The notes: generated by a model from the sequence alone, not told the origin. 64,000 bases of DNA from Massilia eburnea (GCF_009720745.1 NZ_WNKX01000003.1:306524-370523); one strand, 5' to 3'; counted from the first letter of the stretch, positions 25,340-33,640 are shown. Translations and numbers: made by a program.

Positions 25340-26613
25340 ACCTCGTTTCTCCCTTTTTCCACTTACGGCCGGCCCTCGCTGGTCGCCCGGTCGCCGCAAT
25401 AACGTGGGACGCAGGCGCCCACCGGCGTCCTGATCACGCCTAATCCATCCCTCATACTTCCAACGGCAACGCCACTGCCTGCACTCACCGATGTAGGCCA
25501 CGATGTCGCGCGCTAGAAGCTGGCCACTGCTTCCACCCGCAGGAAAGTGAATCCCCTTCCAGGCTTCCCAATCACTGGAGGTTTTGGTGGACAAGGGTTT
25601 GCCCGAAGGCGCGGCTTCTTAAAAATGCTTATGTGATCGGCGAGCGAGTTTCCTCCGCACCGCCATTCCCCGCTACTTGAGCGAGCTCCGCCGCGCGAGC
25701 GCAGCAAAGACATGGGTGTCAGGCCAATCCACCTTGGCCCTGACGAGTAACCTCCTCCCCACGGTTGTCCTCCAGCCCTGCCACCAGGCCGCTGCGTGTT
25801 GTCGCCCGTACCTCGCTGGCCGGGGCTTCTGTGGCCCCAGTACCGACAAAGCACCGCAAGCGGTGACCGGACGACGGAAGGATTGAGATGAGAGACCGAA
25901 CCGCATCGCGGTTCCAGCGCCCGAGGTCGAGCCCAAGGCAAATCACGACGCACGATGCGTCAGGGTGCGCGAACCGTATAGGTAAAGATTCGCGCGCATG
26001 TGGAAATACGTCGTTGAGAAGATCGGAAGAGAAGCATGGCGCCATCGTCCTCCCCTTAAAGGATCGGAGCTGATGGCAAGCAGGCCGACGATTCGGCCAA
26101 GTCGAAAAGACATGTAGACAGGCAGGTCACGACTGCAACGGGCGCGATCGACGCCACCGCCGCATTCTGAACGCGATGTTCACGGAAGCGGGTCCGGACA
26201 GTGAACACAGCTTAGGAAAGGATTTTGCCGATGTCAAGGCTGGATTTCGGCGCGATAAATTGTAGATTTGGGCCCAAATAAATGTGTAACTGCGCGTATG
26301 CGAAGTTCGCCCCTATGAAACGCGCGAAAGTAGGATACCTCTGATTGTAGGCACCAGCGTTTGCACGCAGGCCAACCGCCGAGGTCGTTGGCAGCACGGC
26401 CCGGAGCGCCCGGCCCACGTTGCAATTGCACTTCAAATGAAATGGCCAGCGGCCAAATCCGCACTCGGAATTCGTTCCTGGATCGCATCCGTGTTGAAGC
26501 CAGCATCGGTTCCAGCCAAACCTCCAACAAAAGCCCCGTGATTCTCCTCCGTTTTCGTGTGTACCGCGCGGACAAGTACGGCTATCGTCAGCATTGAACC
26601 AATGGAGGGGTGC
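25340..26613. other. Long intergenic region between recombinase and ParM-like operon
   Basis: Both strands have open frames (one minus frame runs to about 440 codons upstream of the recombinase start) but with proline-, arginine- and serine-rich compositions. Because it separates the integrase from the segregation-like operon and includes a perfect 14-bp palindrome at 26266, it is a candidate site for an attachment site, origin or centromere. I cannot identify iterons. Confidence 0.4.
26266..26279. repeat. Perfect 14-bp palindrome
   Basis: ATTTGGGCCCAAAT is fully symmetric, lies in an A+T-richer stretch and is 335 bp before the actin-like gene. It could be a binding site for a partition or regulatory protein. 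Inference only. Confidence 0.4.
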
Positions 26614-27687
26614 ATGGAACTGATAGTCAGGGCAATCGACGTCGGGCGTGGCAATACCAAGTTCATCACCGATATCCGGAACGGCGAGCCGCAATGCGCC
26701 ATGTTTCCTTCGCAGGCACATCCTGCGGAGGCCGCGTACGAACATGAGGGCTGGGGGCCTGGCCGAAAAACCGTGAGCATCCCTGTTGACGGCCTGGTCT
26801 ACGAAGTCGGTCCAGACGTGCATCTCGCCACCGACATATTCAATGCCAACGTCCTCCAGCACGACCGTTACGCCGAGACACCTGAGTATCTGGCCCTCGT
26901 TCTTGGTGCGCTTCATTATATGCAGCTCGACGCGATCGACCTGTTGATCGTCGGCCTGCCAGTCGCCACCTTCAAGCTGAAGCGCCACGTCGCCGCACTC
27001 GAACGCAGGCTTACCGGCGACCATGAACTGGCCAAGGGACGCCGGATACGGGTCAAGCGCGTCAAAGCGATTGCACAACCGGCCGGTGCCCTGATGTATT
27101 ACGGGCTCATGCAAAACCGCGTGACGCAGTTGCGGAAGGAGCGCAGCCTCATCGTCGACCCCGGCCGCCGGACCTTCGACTGGATCGTTACCCAGGGCAT
27201 GCAGCAGATCGACAAGCGAAGCCACTCGGTGCCTCGTGGCATGCATGACGTGCTGCACGCCATCGTCGATGGCATCAGCCGCAACACCGGCGCACACTAT
27301 CGCGAATACGAGCTGGTCGATACCGCGCTGCGCACTGGGAAGAAGTTGATCGTGTTCCAGAAGGACTACAACCTCACCCAACATCTTGCACTGGCAAAGA
27401 AAGTTCCCGAGCAGGCGATCGCTGAAATGTTGCACTACGTCGGCGATGCGGGGGATATCAAGAACATCATCCTTGTCGGCGGTGGGGCGTTCTTCTACAA
27501 GCCTGCGCTGAAGGCGGCATTTCCCAACCATGCCATCCAAGAACTGAAAGATTCGATCTACGCCAACGTCAAGGGGTTCCAGTACGCGGGAATAGAACTG
27601 GCCAAGTCTCTGCCGGGAACGAAGGGGCAGCTCACGTCGGCCGCAGCAATCATCGCAGCCCAACCAGGAGGGCCGGTCAATGAATGA
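26614..27687 (+). CDS. PRTRC system protein D, actin/ParM-like
   Basis: The 357-residue protein begins MELIVRAIDVGRGNTKFI, the phosphate-1 loop of the actin/Hsp70 fold, contains VDPGRRTFDWIV (phosphate-2, near residue 177) and ends with NIILVGGGAFFYK (adenosine motif, near residue 286). Its pattern fits PRTRC protein D, an actin-like member of the ParB-related, ThiF-related cassette. Such proteins polymerise with ATP and are thought to move or segregate plasmid DNA. The ATG at 26614 is preceded by GGAGGGG. It overlaps the next gene by 8 bp and leads a four-gene operon that includes a small partner and two Cas4-like parts. Confidence 0.8.
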   Translation: MELIVRAIDVGRGNTKFITDIRNGEPQCAMFPSQAHPAEAAYEHEGWGPGRKTVSIPVDGLVYEVGPDVHLATDIFNANVLQHDRYAETPEYLALVLGALHYMQLDAIDLLIVGLPVATFKLKRHVAALERRLTGDHELAKGRRIRVKRVKAIAQPAGALMYYGLMQNRVTQLRKERSLIVDPGRRTFDWIVTQGMQQIDKRSHSVPRGMHDVLHAIVDGISRNTGAHYREYELVDTALRTGKKLIVFQKDYNLTQHLALAKKVPEQAIAEMLHYVGDAGDIKNIILVGGGAFFYKPALKAAFPNHAIQELKDSIYANVKGFQYAGIELAKSLPGTKGQLTSAAAIIAAQPGGPVNE

Positions 27688-27931
27688 CACGCTACGCATT
27701 ACGCTTGAACTGGTCCAGGCAGACAATCCCCCACTCTACACTGACCTTGCCCGATTCCCCAAGGGGCCGCGTCGTGTCAATCGACTGCGAACGCTTGCTT
27801 TCGCCGGGCTCCTTGCGCAATGGGCCCCGCACGTCGCGCCAGCGGAGCGATTTACGGCGCACGACGACAGAGGCAATGCAGAATTGTCGAAGGCTACACT
27901 CGAACTGTTTGGCCCTTCAATCGATTCGTAA
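27680..27931 (+). CDS. Small ParM partner candidate (ParR/StbB-like), 83 residues
   Basis: The gene overlaps the 3' end of the actin-like gene by 8 bp, indicating translational coupling. The product begins with a short strand (LRITLELVQ) and then has basic, helical segments (RVNRLRTLAFAGLLA), which is compatible with a ribbon-helix-helix DNA-binding adaptor such as ParR or StbB. The C-terminal third is polar. The adaptor role is inferred from position and size; no family motif is certain. Confidence 0.6.
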   Translation: MNDTLRITLELVQADNPPLYTDLARFPKGPRRVNRLRTLAFAGLLAQWAPHVAPAERFTAHDDRGNAELSKATLELFGPSIDS

Positions 27932-27940
27932 GGGGCATCC

Positions 27941-28264
27941 ATGTTCCCCCGGCCCAAACCAGTCCCCAGCGTAGCGGAGGCGCTGACGGCAACGCAACTT
28001 TCCGACATGGCGTACTGCGAAAGAAAAGTAGTCCTCGCCTATCTCTACGGACCGAGAACGTCGCCTCGTCGGCGGGGCGTACAAGCGCGTGGCATTTTAG
28101 AGCACGACCTGTTCCAAATGGAGGCACGCAGAATCAATCGCGTTGTCATTTCCGACTTTCACCAGTACGTGCACACCCATAGCTCGACTCCAGCCGCTCC
28201 TATTCGGGCGCTTCTCGCGAGCATGCGCGCACTACTTGCGTGGTGTCACTCCAGGTCGAAATAG
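27941..28264 (+). CDS. Cas4-like nuclease, N-terminal part (separate gene), 107 residues
   Basis: A GTAAGGGGCATCC stretch precedes the ATG. The segment LSDMAYCERKVVLAYLYG (cysteine at residue 26) matches the beginning of Cas4/RecB-like nucleases, where the first iron-sulfur cysteine sits in a YCxRK-type motif. A following RGILEHDLF (histidine near residue 55) matches the next conserved helix. The protein then ends, lacking the metal-binding aspartate and ExK, which are encoded by the next gene starting directly after its stop. The two genes together would make one complete Cas4-like nuclease. This reading is inference from motif order. Confidence 0.6.
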   Translation: MFPRPKPVPSVAEALTATQLSDMAYCERKVVLAYLYGPRTSPRRRGVQARGILEHDLFQMEARRINRVVISDFHQYVHTHSSTPAAPIRALLASMRALLAWCHSRSK

Positions 28265-28840
28265 ATGAATCTGATTGCACCGTTCGTCGTTTTCCTGGCT
28301 GTCTTCACCGTGCTTGCGCACGCAATTCGACGACTTCGGCGACGGGAAGACTTTTTTCGATGGCTCCCAGACGACCTTGTAGGAAGCCAACTCGTCTATT
28401 CAGAAAAGACGTTCGCAATTAGCCACCCGCTCAAATTGACGGTTCGCGTGGACAGGATCTACCATGATGGAGCCGCAATGGCGTTAGTAGAACTTAAAAC
28501 GCGCTACAGGGATGAAGTCTATGCATCGGACATCATTGAGCTGTCGGCGCAACGCCTGGCGGTCCAATACGGAACGCGAGATCGGATTCACGACTTTGGA
28601 TTTGTACTTTTGCAGCATCCCATAACGGGCCGCCGCATCTGCCACAAAGTAGTCTTGCTCTCCGAAGCAGAAGTCCTCGGCATTGCCAACCGACGCGAGC
28701 TTCTATTGGCAGGCGCCCTGCTACCTTGCGACGCCGCGGGCTCTGGGCGTTGCCATCGGTGTGAATACCGGAAGGAATGCGCCTCCGACAGTTCCCCCGG
28801 GCAGAGAACGGCACACGAAATGCCATCCCGTCCAAGCTAA
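28265..28840 (+). CDS. Cas4-like PD-(D/E)xK nuclease, C-terminal part with membrane anchor
   Basis: 191 residues. An N-terminal hydrophobic helix (residues 4-20) suggests membrane attachment. The nuclease core has VDR (D63), then VELKTR (E76 and K78), as in PD-(D/E)xK enzymes. The end has CHRCEYRKEC, with cysteines at 163, 166 and 172, the usual C-terminal iron-sulfur cluster ligands of Cas4; a further cysteine lies at 155. The first cluster cysteine is absent here but present in the preceding gene. The ATG follows directly after the stop of that gene. No CRISPR array or cas1/cas2 is in the window, so a role in adaptation is not indicated; DNA processing for transfer or maintenance is more likely. 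Confidence 0.65.
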   Translation: MNLIAPFVVFLAVFTVLAHAIRRLRRREDFFRWLPDDLVGSQLVYSEKTFAISHPLKLTVRVDRIYHDGAAMALVELKTRYRDEVYASDIIELSAQRLAVQYGTRDRIHDFGFVLLQHPITGRRICHKVVLLSEAEVLGIANRRELLLAGALLPCDAAGSGRCHRCEYRKECASDSSPGQRTAHEMPSRPS

Positions 28841-29043
28841 CCTTGGGAGCTTCTCTGCCCTGTCCCACTTGAAGCTGATTTAACGCGTTCCGGGCCATCC
28901 ATATCGGCTAAGAACTCGAAGACTTGGCGATAATCATATCCTTGATGAACAAGGAACGTCCATGCTCGCACGGAGCCGGCGAAACGGTTGACAATGGTGG
29001 CCTGGGCCGCGATGTCAGTGGGAATAATGGAAACCTGCATCAT
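28837..29043 (-). CDS. Possible small protein, 68 residues
   Basis: The minus frame from 29043 encodes a protein with a plausible helical-strand start (MMQVSIIPTDIAAQA) and a LVHQGYDYRQVFEFLADMDG segment. Only a weak GAAAGAAA site precedes it. It ends overlapping the convergent nuclease gene by 4 bp, which supports it modestly. Family unknown. Confidence 0.45.
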   Translation of the reverse strand: MMQVSIIPTDIAAQATIVNRFAGSVRAWTFLVHQGYDYRQVFEFLADMDGPERVKSASSGTGQRSSQG

Positions 29044-29195
29044 GATTTCTTTCGTGGGCCGGCGGGGCGGGGCCGACTAGCAGAAAAAGCGCTGCAGGAC
29101 ATTGGGCAACGTCGACAAATTCTCACACATTTCCACACATATGGCGAGAAGCGGTAGATGGGTGATGCAGTTTCGCAACTGTATTGAACGATTTG
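29044..29195. other. Intergenic region
   Basis: No gene seen. It is A+T-richer around 29110-29150 (a CACACATTTCCACACAT repeat-like stretch), perhaps a promoter region. Confidence 0.3.
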
Positions 29196-29375
29196 TCAAT
29201 GCTCGACGCTGCCTTGAACTCGATGAATATCGGTCGACAAATGCATAAGTTTTGCAGGGGCAGTCCTGCAGAATGCGCGATTGACGCCTTCTTTGTTAGC
29301 TGGAGCGAACGTCATGTGATCGGCCCCGCACGGACATTTTTCAGATGACACGACCGGTTCAACTTCAATCGGCAT
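29196..29375 (-). CDS. Possible small cysteine-containing protein, 59 residues
   Basis: From the ATG at 29375 the frame gives MPIEVEPVVSSEKCPCG with a CPC pair and another cysteine near residue 36, then LMHLSTDIHRVQGS. The ribosome-binding site is weak (GGAAGGG about 14 bases upstream). It may be a small metal-binding protein. Confidence 0.35.
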   Translation of the reverse strand: MPIEVEPVVSSEKCPCGADHMTFAPANKEGVNRAFCRTAPAKLMHLSTDIHRVQGSVEH

Positions 29376-29535
29376 ATCGTGCACGGGCGCCCTTCCACTT
29401 GCGTGGTATTGTGTTACAGGATTGACCTCTCGGGTACGAGGCGACTTTGGCGCGGACCATTCTGGTATGCCGAATCGTCAGACTCACGAAGTTCCGGCAA
29501 CAAGCGCTGATTACTCCCCTCCTCAAGGTGGTCAC

Positions 29536-29937
29536 ATGGCCCGGATTTTAATTATTGAAGATTCGCCGATAAACATGGAGCTGCTCACATTCCTGCTTGC
29601 AAATGAAGGCCATGAGTTGTTCCTTGCCGAACGCGCACTCCCCGGCATCGAGATCGCCCGCCAGCAGCCGTTGGACCTGATATTGATGGACGTTACCATG
29701 CCAGACGTCGGCGGAATCGAAGCCGCAAAGATGCTCCGCGCGCACCCAAATACGCGCACCGTTCCGTTGATTGCGGTGACGGCCATGGCGATGTCAGGCG
29801 ACAAGGAACGCATCATCGCGGAAGGCTTTGATGAATACATAGCAAAGCCTGTTGATTTCGCCCAGCTCCTCGAGAAAGTAGCGCGGTTCACTGGGCAGAG
29901 TCCAAGCTCTGATTCGGACGAAAGCCAAGGCACCTGA
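29536..29937 (+). CDS. Single-domain response regulator (DivK-like receiver)
   Basis: 133 residues from the ATG at 29536 (AAGGTGG site). The receiver core is complete: acidic pair IEDSPIN near residue 7-9, phospho-acceptor aspartate in LILMDVTMPDVGG, threonine in IAVTAMAM, lysine in IAKPVDF. No output domain follows; the C-terminal 15 residues are serine-rich. It would be phosphorylated by a histidine kinase elsewhere and act by protein contact. No kinase gene is in the window. Confidence 0.85.
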   Translation: MARILIIEDSPINMELLTFLLANEGHELFLAERALPGIEIARQQPLDLILMDVTMPDVGGIEAAKMLRAHPNTRTVPLIAVTAMAMSGDKERIIAEGFDEYIAKPVDFAQLLEKVARFTGQSPSSDSDESQGT

Positions 29938-30067
29938 TCCGGCTCGTTCTGGTAATGTGCAGTAGTTGACACTCGACCTCGTATATTGAAAGAGCCGATC
30001 CAATATCAACTAGTTGCGCGGCGAGGCAAGGTGACGATCCAAGTCTTTGGTGAGGCTGGCCCGCTAG

Positions 30068-30331
30068 CGGCGGCATGCCGAAGATATCGCGGCGCTGGCC
30101 GGGTGCAGCGGGGAGATTGCGCAAGCAGAAGCGGCCATCGACGACGGTGGCGAACGACTGAATCGGCTGGAGCATGCGGCGCGCGCAAACGCGGCCGGAT
30201 GCTTGGCGGAACAGAGCGTGGTCGAAGCGGCGATCGTGCAGAGCAATGAACCTCGGACACGGAAGCCGCTCCAAGAAATCCATTGTGCAGATTGCGGACA
30301 ATTGAGCATGCAAACATTTTCTTCAATCTAA
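30068..30331 (+). pseudogene. Possible broken gene with helical and CxxC segments
   Basis: An 85-codon open frame without ATG start has strongly gene-like composition: EDIAALAGCSGEIAQAEAA, then ERLNRLEHAARANAAGC, and an HCADCGQ motif near the end. The upstream part may lie in another frame (MKEPIQYQLVARRGK from about 29986), so a frameshift at about 30070 is possible. The CxxC near the end recalls small zinc-finger proteins of the TraR type, but only half of the motif is seen. Low confidence. Confidence 0.3.
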
Positions 30332-31083
30332 TCGCCGTGCACCTCACTCCAGTAAGCCTTGTTCATACGTCCGCAAAAATCGACCAGGTTTGCGTGTCCC
30401 TCAACCGCCCGTTTCAACGGCGTTGCGTGAGGGAAGCCCAGTAAGTTGGCCAGTGTTCCGTAAGCGGACGCATCTGCCACGCCTGGCCTATCCCCGTGAA
30501 AATAGGGACGCTCTCCCAATAGCGTCGACAGGGCCGCCAAGTCCGCCTGCCCGATGGCGGCGATGCGCACAGGATCGTGCCTGGCAATGCCTTGTCCTTG
30601 AAGGCTCGCCAGCATCTTTCGACGAATAGTCTTTGCCAACAATTGCCGCAGGATTGGGGGTAAATATCCAAATATCGCCTCCCGCGTTGTCGGCCAGTAT
30701 TCCGCTTGCTGCCAGCGTTCCCACACTGCGACGAAATAGAGACTTTCCTCCAGTGTACGAAGGATCAGGTGCGTCCGCGCACGCTCTTCCGCTGTCGCAC
30801 CATGGGCGAGATCAATGTTTAACTCATTGGCCATGGTGCTGATGATGAAATTGCTGTCCGCCACCGTGCTGCCATCCGCTCGGAGTAGGTAGGGCACTTT
30901 GCCGGTGTCGGAACGCGGTGGTTTGGAGAGAGCGATCGGTGTGTACGGAATCTTTTCCATACGCAGCCAAGTTTCCAGTTTCAGGCAAAACGGACTGCTG
31001 CTCGGTAAGCCCCATGCCGGGCGCATTCCAACAACTTGAATAGGTTCCACTGTGTGCTCCAAAGTTTGGGTCGGTCGTTTCAA
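30328..31083 (-). CDS. Glutathione S-transferase family protein (Tom37/metaxin-like)
   Basis: 251 residues. The N-terminal half is a thioredoxin fold (SPFCLKLETWLRMEKIPYTPI) and includes GKVPYLLRADGSTVADSNFI, the glutathione-binding cis-proline and SxSN region of GST-like proteins, as in the metaxin/Fax subgroup. The C-terminal half is the helical GST domain with a GERPYFHGDRPGVADASAYG segment. It may detoxify or bind glutathione conjugates in the cytoplasm. It is transcribed divergently from an AraC regulator, a common pairing. Substrate unknown. Confidence 0.8.
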   Translation of the reverse strand: MKRPTQTLEHTVEPIQVVGMRPAWGLPSSSPFCLKLETWLRMEKIPYTPIALSKPPRSDTGKVPYLLRADGSTVADSNFIISTMANELNIDLAHGATAEERARTHLILRTLEESLYFVAVWERWQQAEYWPTTREAIFGYLPPILRQLLAKTIRRKMLASLQGQGIARHDPVRIAAIGQADLAALSTLLGERPYFHGDRPGVADASAYGTLANLLGFPHATPLKRAVEGHANLVDFCGRMNKAYWSEVHGD

Positions 31084-31142
31084 CGGGTGGCGTCAGTGTG
31101 CGTTGGCGTCGAGGCAGCGTCTTGAATTTTTGCGACATAAGC

Positions 31143-31148
31143 TATAAT
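31143..31148 (+). promoter_or_regulatory. Likely -10 box of the AraC gene
   Basis: TATAAT lies only 8 bp before the ATG at 31156, so transcription may start at or near the start codon and give a leaderless mRNA. A possible -35 region (TTGCGACA) is at a somewhat short distance. Confidence 0.5.
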
Positions 31149-31162
31149 TGCCAATATGGCAA
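31148..31162. promoter_or_regulatory. Palindrome over the AraC start codon
   Basis: TTGCCA-ATA-TGGCAA is a perfect inverted repeat that overlaps the -10 box on one side and the start codon on the other. It is a good candidate for an autoregulatory operator between the divergent GST and AraC genes. Confidence 0.5.
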
Positions 31163-32013
31163 ATGAACCAATTGCAAAATTGATCGCACCGCGCCTTTCG
31201 CTGGCATCATGCATACGAGCGCACATGGTCCGTAGTACGCTGGACTGTCCGCTGCTTGAATCGGAGCAGCGTGTCAACCGTTATCCGGCAACGCCGTTCT
31301 GCAGCATTTACTTTCAACTGGCAGGCGACAGCCTGATGATCGATCCACCTCCGCCTGAAGGACGCGGCTTGCTGGAGGCAGGCATGGCCCTGGTCACTGG
31401 CCCGCGGCCACAGCCGATGGCCACCCGCAACTCGGGACCGACGCATTTTTTCATGGTGATGTTTTTCCCTGACGCGTTCTATCGGCTAACTGGTCTGGAT
31501 ATGGGCGCGCTAACTGACAATATGCTGGCGCTGCCAGAAGCGCTCGGGCCTGAATGGCAGGCGATGGCGCAAGCCGTACACGCAGCACCGGACGATCAAG
31601 CGCGTGTCGCCGTCGTGGAAGATTTCATGGACCTGCGCTGGCGCAGCGTCCGCAAGGCAGGCGGCCTTACCGACGGCCTGCTCGGCGACTGGGTACGGCG
31701 ACTGACCGTACAGGCGGCCGCAGTTGGGTTCGGGCGCAGTGCGCGCATGGCTGAACGGCGTGTGCGCGAATGGGCCGGCCAGCCAATGCGCTCGCTGCGC
31801 CGCATGCAGCGTGCAGAACAGGCGTTTGTGCAGGCGCGTGATGATGCCCAGGCGGGTAGGCTGTCGCTCGGGGAGGTGGCACATCGCGGCGGCTATTCTG
31901 ACCAGGCGCATCTGAGCAGGGAGGCCCGTGGTCTCTCAGGCATCAGCCCCAGTGCGTTGCTGCGCGAACGGCTACAGCATGAGAGTTACTGGGTCTACCG
32001 GATCTGGACCTGA
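31156..32013 (+). CDS. AraC-family transcriptional regulator
   Basis: The 285-residue protein has an N-terminal effector-like domain (PFCSIYFQLAGDS) and a C-terminal AraC DNA-binding region with two helix-turn-helix units: the first near MRSLRRMQRAEQAF and the second in LGEVAHRGGYSDQAHLSREARGLSGISPS (residues about 240-268), a typical AraC second motif. It likely regulates the divergent GST-like gene and itself; a palindrome overlaps the start codon. Its ligand is unknown. Confidence 0.85.
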   Translation: MANEPIAKLIAPRLSLASCIRAHMVRSTLDCPLLESEQRVNRYPATPFCSIYFQLAGDSLMIDPPPPEGRGLLEAGMALVTGPRPQPMATRNSGPTHFFMVMFFPDAFYRLTGLDMGALTDNMLALPEALGPEWQAMAQAVHAAPDDQARVAVVEDFMDLRWRSVRKAGGLTDGLLGDWVRRLTVQAAAVGFGRSARMAERRVREWAGQPMRSLRRMQRAEQAFVQARDDAQAGRLSLGEVAHRGGYSDQAHLSREARGLSGISPSALLRERLQHESYWVYRIWT

Positions 32014-32298
32014 CAACTCTGGAATGCAAAATAAAATGCAGTCTACACTTGCATGTGGCCTTTGCATGCGTCTTGAAGTCGCCCAGATCAGGACCGGTAG
32101 ATATGTACTCACATCGAGCTCCGAAGCTATTGGAAAGCCGATTGCAAGCTATGAATTTGAATAAGTCTAATGCCCGCCTTAGGTGTGACACGACCTCCGA
32201 CGACAGGCGGTTTCCGCCCCATTTCGGACCTTCGCGATTATTATCGAAATCGTCCCAGAGGCGACTGGCTGGCAGAGGGAAGATCAACTACGCCAAAG
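32014..32298. other. Intergenic region between AraC gene and the accessory block
   Basis: No gene is supported. Base composition falls from GC-rich to A+T-richer along this stretch, marking the left border of the accessory block. A plus-strand frame from 32049 is an antisense shadow. Confidence 0.4.
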
Positions 32299-33081
32299 CT
32301 AAAGGTTCAAACTTTCGACATATTTTAAGAAAAGAAATTTATGTCTCTCGACAAGACCCTGAATTCGCTCGATCTTACTTTCATTTTTCTCGCAATCGTA
32401 AAGCCGTGCAATGTCGCGCACGAGCGATTCTGCATGCCCCGGACTTAGCGGGCTGTGGCGCCGAAATCCGATGCATGATGCACCGATCCCAAATAGTTGG
32501 TAGCCATATTTTGCGTTCAGATGCTCTGCCAACGCATGGTTTTCGAACGGACTAAGATCTGAACTGAAATACCCATTTGGGCAGGCGGCCAATGCTGTTG
32601 CAGATGTTTTGATGGGAACAATCCACAACACTACGCGTTTATCCAATAACTCTCTGGGACTCGAATGAACGCGCTCTAAAAATTCAAGCTCATCGTCTTC
32701 CAGATCTAGTCCTCGTGCGCACGCATCGTCAAACGTCGCATCAGCAGACTTACTTTTGAAATTGTCCTCTCGAATGAAGAATTCAGAAGTGGTGGACAAA
32801 AAGCCGACATGCTCACCATTCTCAAATGCGCTCGTGGAAACATTCGATAGATCGTGGCCCTCAACATCATCCAAATTATGGAACATTGTCGAGTGCATGG
32901 ACGTATATTGAGCTTGCCCAAGGTCATCGAGGGACACGAGTATCGAGCTCTTCGGGAATTTCTCAGCGTACTCATCAACTAGATTAACAAGCTGCTCAAA
33001 TGCTTCAATCTCTGTAATCAACAGACCGTTGCAGATCAACTCGTTCCCAGTATCGGAAACTTCCAAATTTCTAACTTTCAT
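32299..33081 (-). CDS. Hypothetical acidic protein, 260 residues
   Basis: The protein is acidic and begins with an MKVRNLEVSDTGNELICNG segment. The centre carries DLEDDELEFLERVHSSP, and a C-terminal half block (CPNGYFSSDLSPFENHALAEHL, then KYGYQLFGIGASCIGFRR) looks conserved. It recalls DUF4253-like C-terminal regions, with a tyrosine-glycine pair in the same place, but the match is weak. It lacks a signal peptide and probably acts in the cytoplasm, perhaps as an immunity-like protein given its neighbours. The base composition is A+T-richer than in the transfer operon. Confidence 0.6.
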   Translation of the reverse strand: MKVRNLEVSDTGNELICNGLLITEIEAFEQLVNLVDEYAEKFPKSSILVSLDDLGQAQYTSMHSTMFHNLDDVEGHDLSNVSTSAFENGEHVGFLSTTSEFFIREDNFKSKSADATFDDACARGLDLEDDELEFLERVHSSPRELLDKRVVLWIVPIKTSATALAACPNGYFSSDLSPFENHALAEHLNAKYGYQLFGIGASCIGFRRHSPLSPGHAESLVRDIARLYDCEKNESKIERIQGLVERHKFLFLKYVESLNL

Positions 33082-33126
33082 TTGCTTCGACGAAAATTCT
33101 CTAAGGGTGGGAACATTTAAATTGAT

Positions 33127-33147
33127 GACGTCCGCCCTTGGCCGCCT
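33127..33147 (-). repeat. 3'-tag repeat, copy after the Imm22-like gene
   Basis: On the minus strand this reads GCGGCCAAGGGCGGACGTCAT, matching the consensus AACGGCCArnnGCGGACgtt with two changes near the left end. It lies in the gap between the Imm22-like gene and the next leftward gene. Confidence 0.6.
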
Positions 33148-33232
33148 GCAGGCCTCGGTCTTGCTGCAAACGAAATTGTAGTGAAACAGACCTCAATTTT
33201 CTGCCAAAAATCCACAGCGACGGTTTCAAAAT

Positions 33233-33616
33233 TTAGATGGGATACTCAAAAGTCCCGACATAGAAAAGTTCGACCCCCTTTCGCTTAACTGACCTAGGCG
33301 AATCAATCTCCCTCTTATCTATAAATATCAGGGCATTAGCGTCTTCGAGCCCCCTGGTGTGAGCCTCTTGGATTAATGCCTCCGACCATTCGTCAGCGTA
33401 AGAATGCGGTGCAAGAAACTCTTGCAACGAAGTATTTGGTTTCCGCAAACCAGTTTCCATAAAATCATGGTCGCAAAATTTCTCCCCTTGGGACCCGTAA
33501 AACTCGGAAATTGGCTCATCGTCATCCTCGCTGTAGTGTTCCGCAAGAAATTTAGAGAACTCAGAATTTTCAGTTACGCGGACAAGATAAAAATGAGAGG
33601 TTTGGCTTTCATGCAT
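33233..33616 (-). CDS. Imm22-like immunity protein, 127 residues
   Basis: The segment DHDFMETGLRKPNTSLQEFL followed by APHSYADEWSEALIQEA and ANALIFIDKREI matches the pattern of the Imm22 immunity family (an acidic FYDEDFME-like core, then LSPHSYSE, then a hydrophobic strand). Such proteins neutralise polymorphic toxins from contact-dependent or secretion-based systems. No cognate toxin gene is seen nearby. A+T-rich coding, and one copy of the short 3' repeat follows. Confidence 0.65.
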   Translation of the reverse strand: MHESQTSHFYLVRVTENSEFSKFLAEHYSEDDDEPISEFYGSQGEKFCDHDFMETGLRKPNTSLQEFLAPHSYADEWSEALIQEAHTRGLEDANALIFIDKREIDSPRSVKRKGVELFYVGTFEYPI

Positions 33617-33640
33617 GTTAATAATTTGACTTTCTGAGTT

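Noticed and set aside
25340..26613. tRNA gene or att direct repeat beside the recombinase
   Set aside because: No T-loop-like GGTTCGAATCC pattern or clear direct repeat was recognised by eye; a tRNA search is needed to be certain.
26212..27726. A 504-codon open frame on the minus strand opposite the actin-like gene
   Set aside because: It lies fully antisense to PRTRC protein D, has no ribosome-binding site that fits, and its composition is that of an antisense frame of a GC-rich gene.
28265..28840. Cas4-like protein as evidence for a CRISPR adaptation module
   Set aside because: No CRISPR repeats, cas1 or cas2 in the window; Cas4-like nucleases also occur alone on mobile elements.
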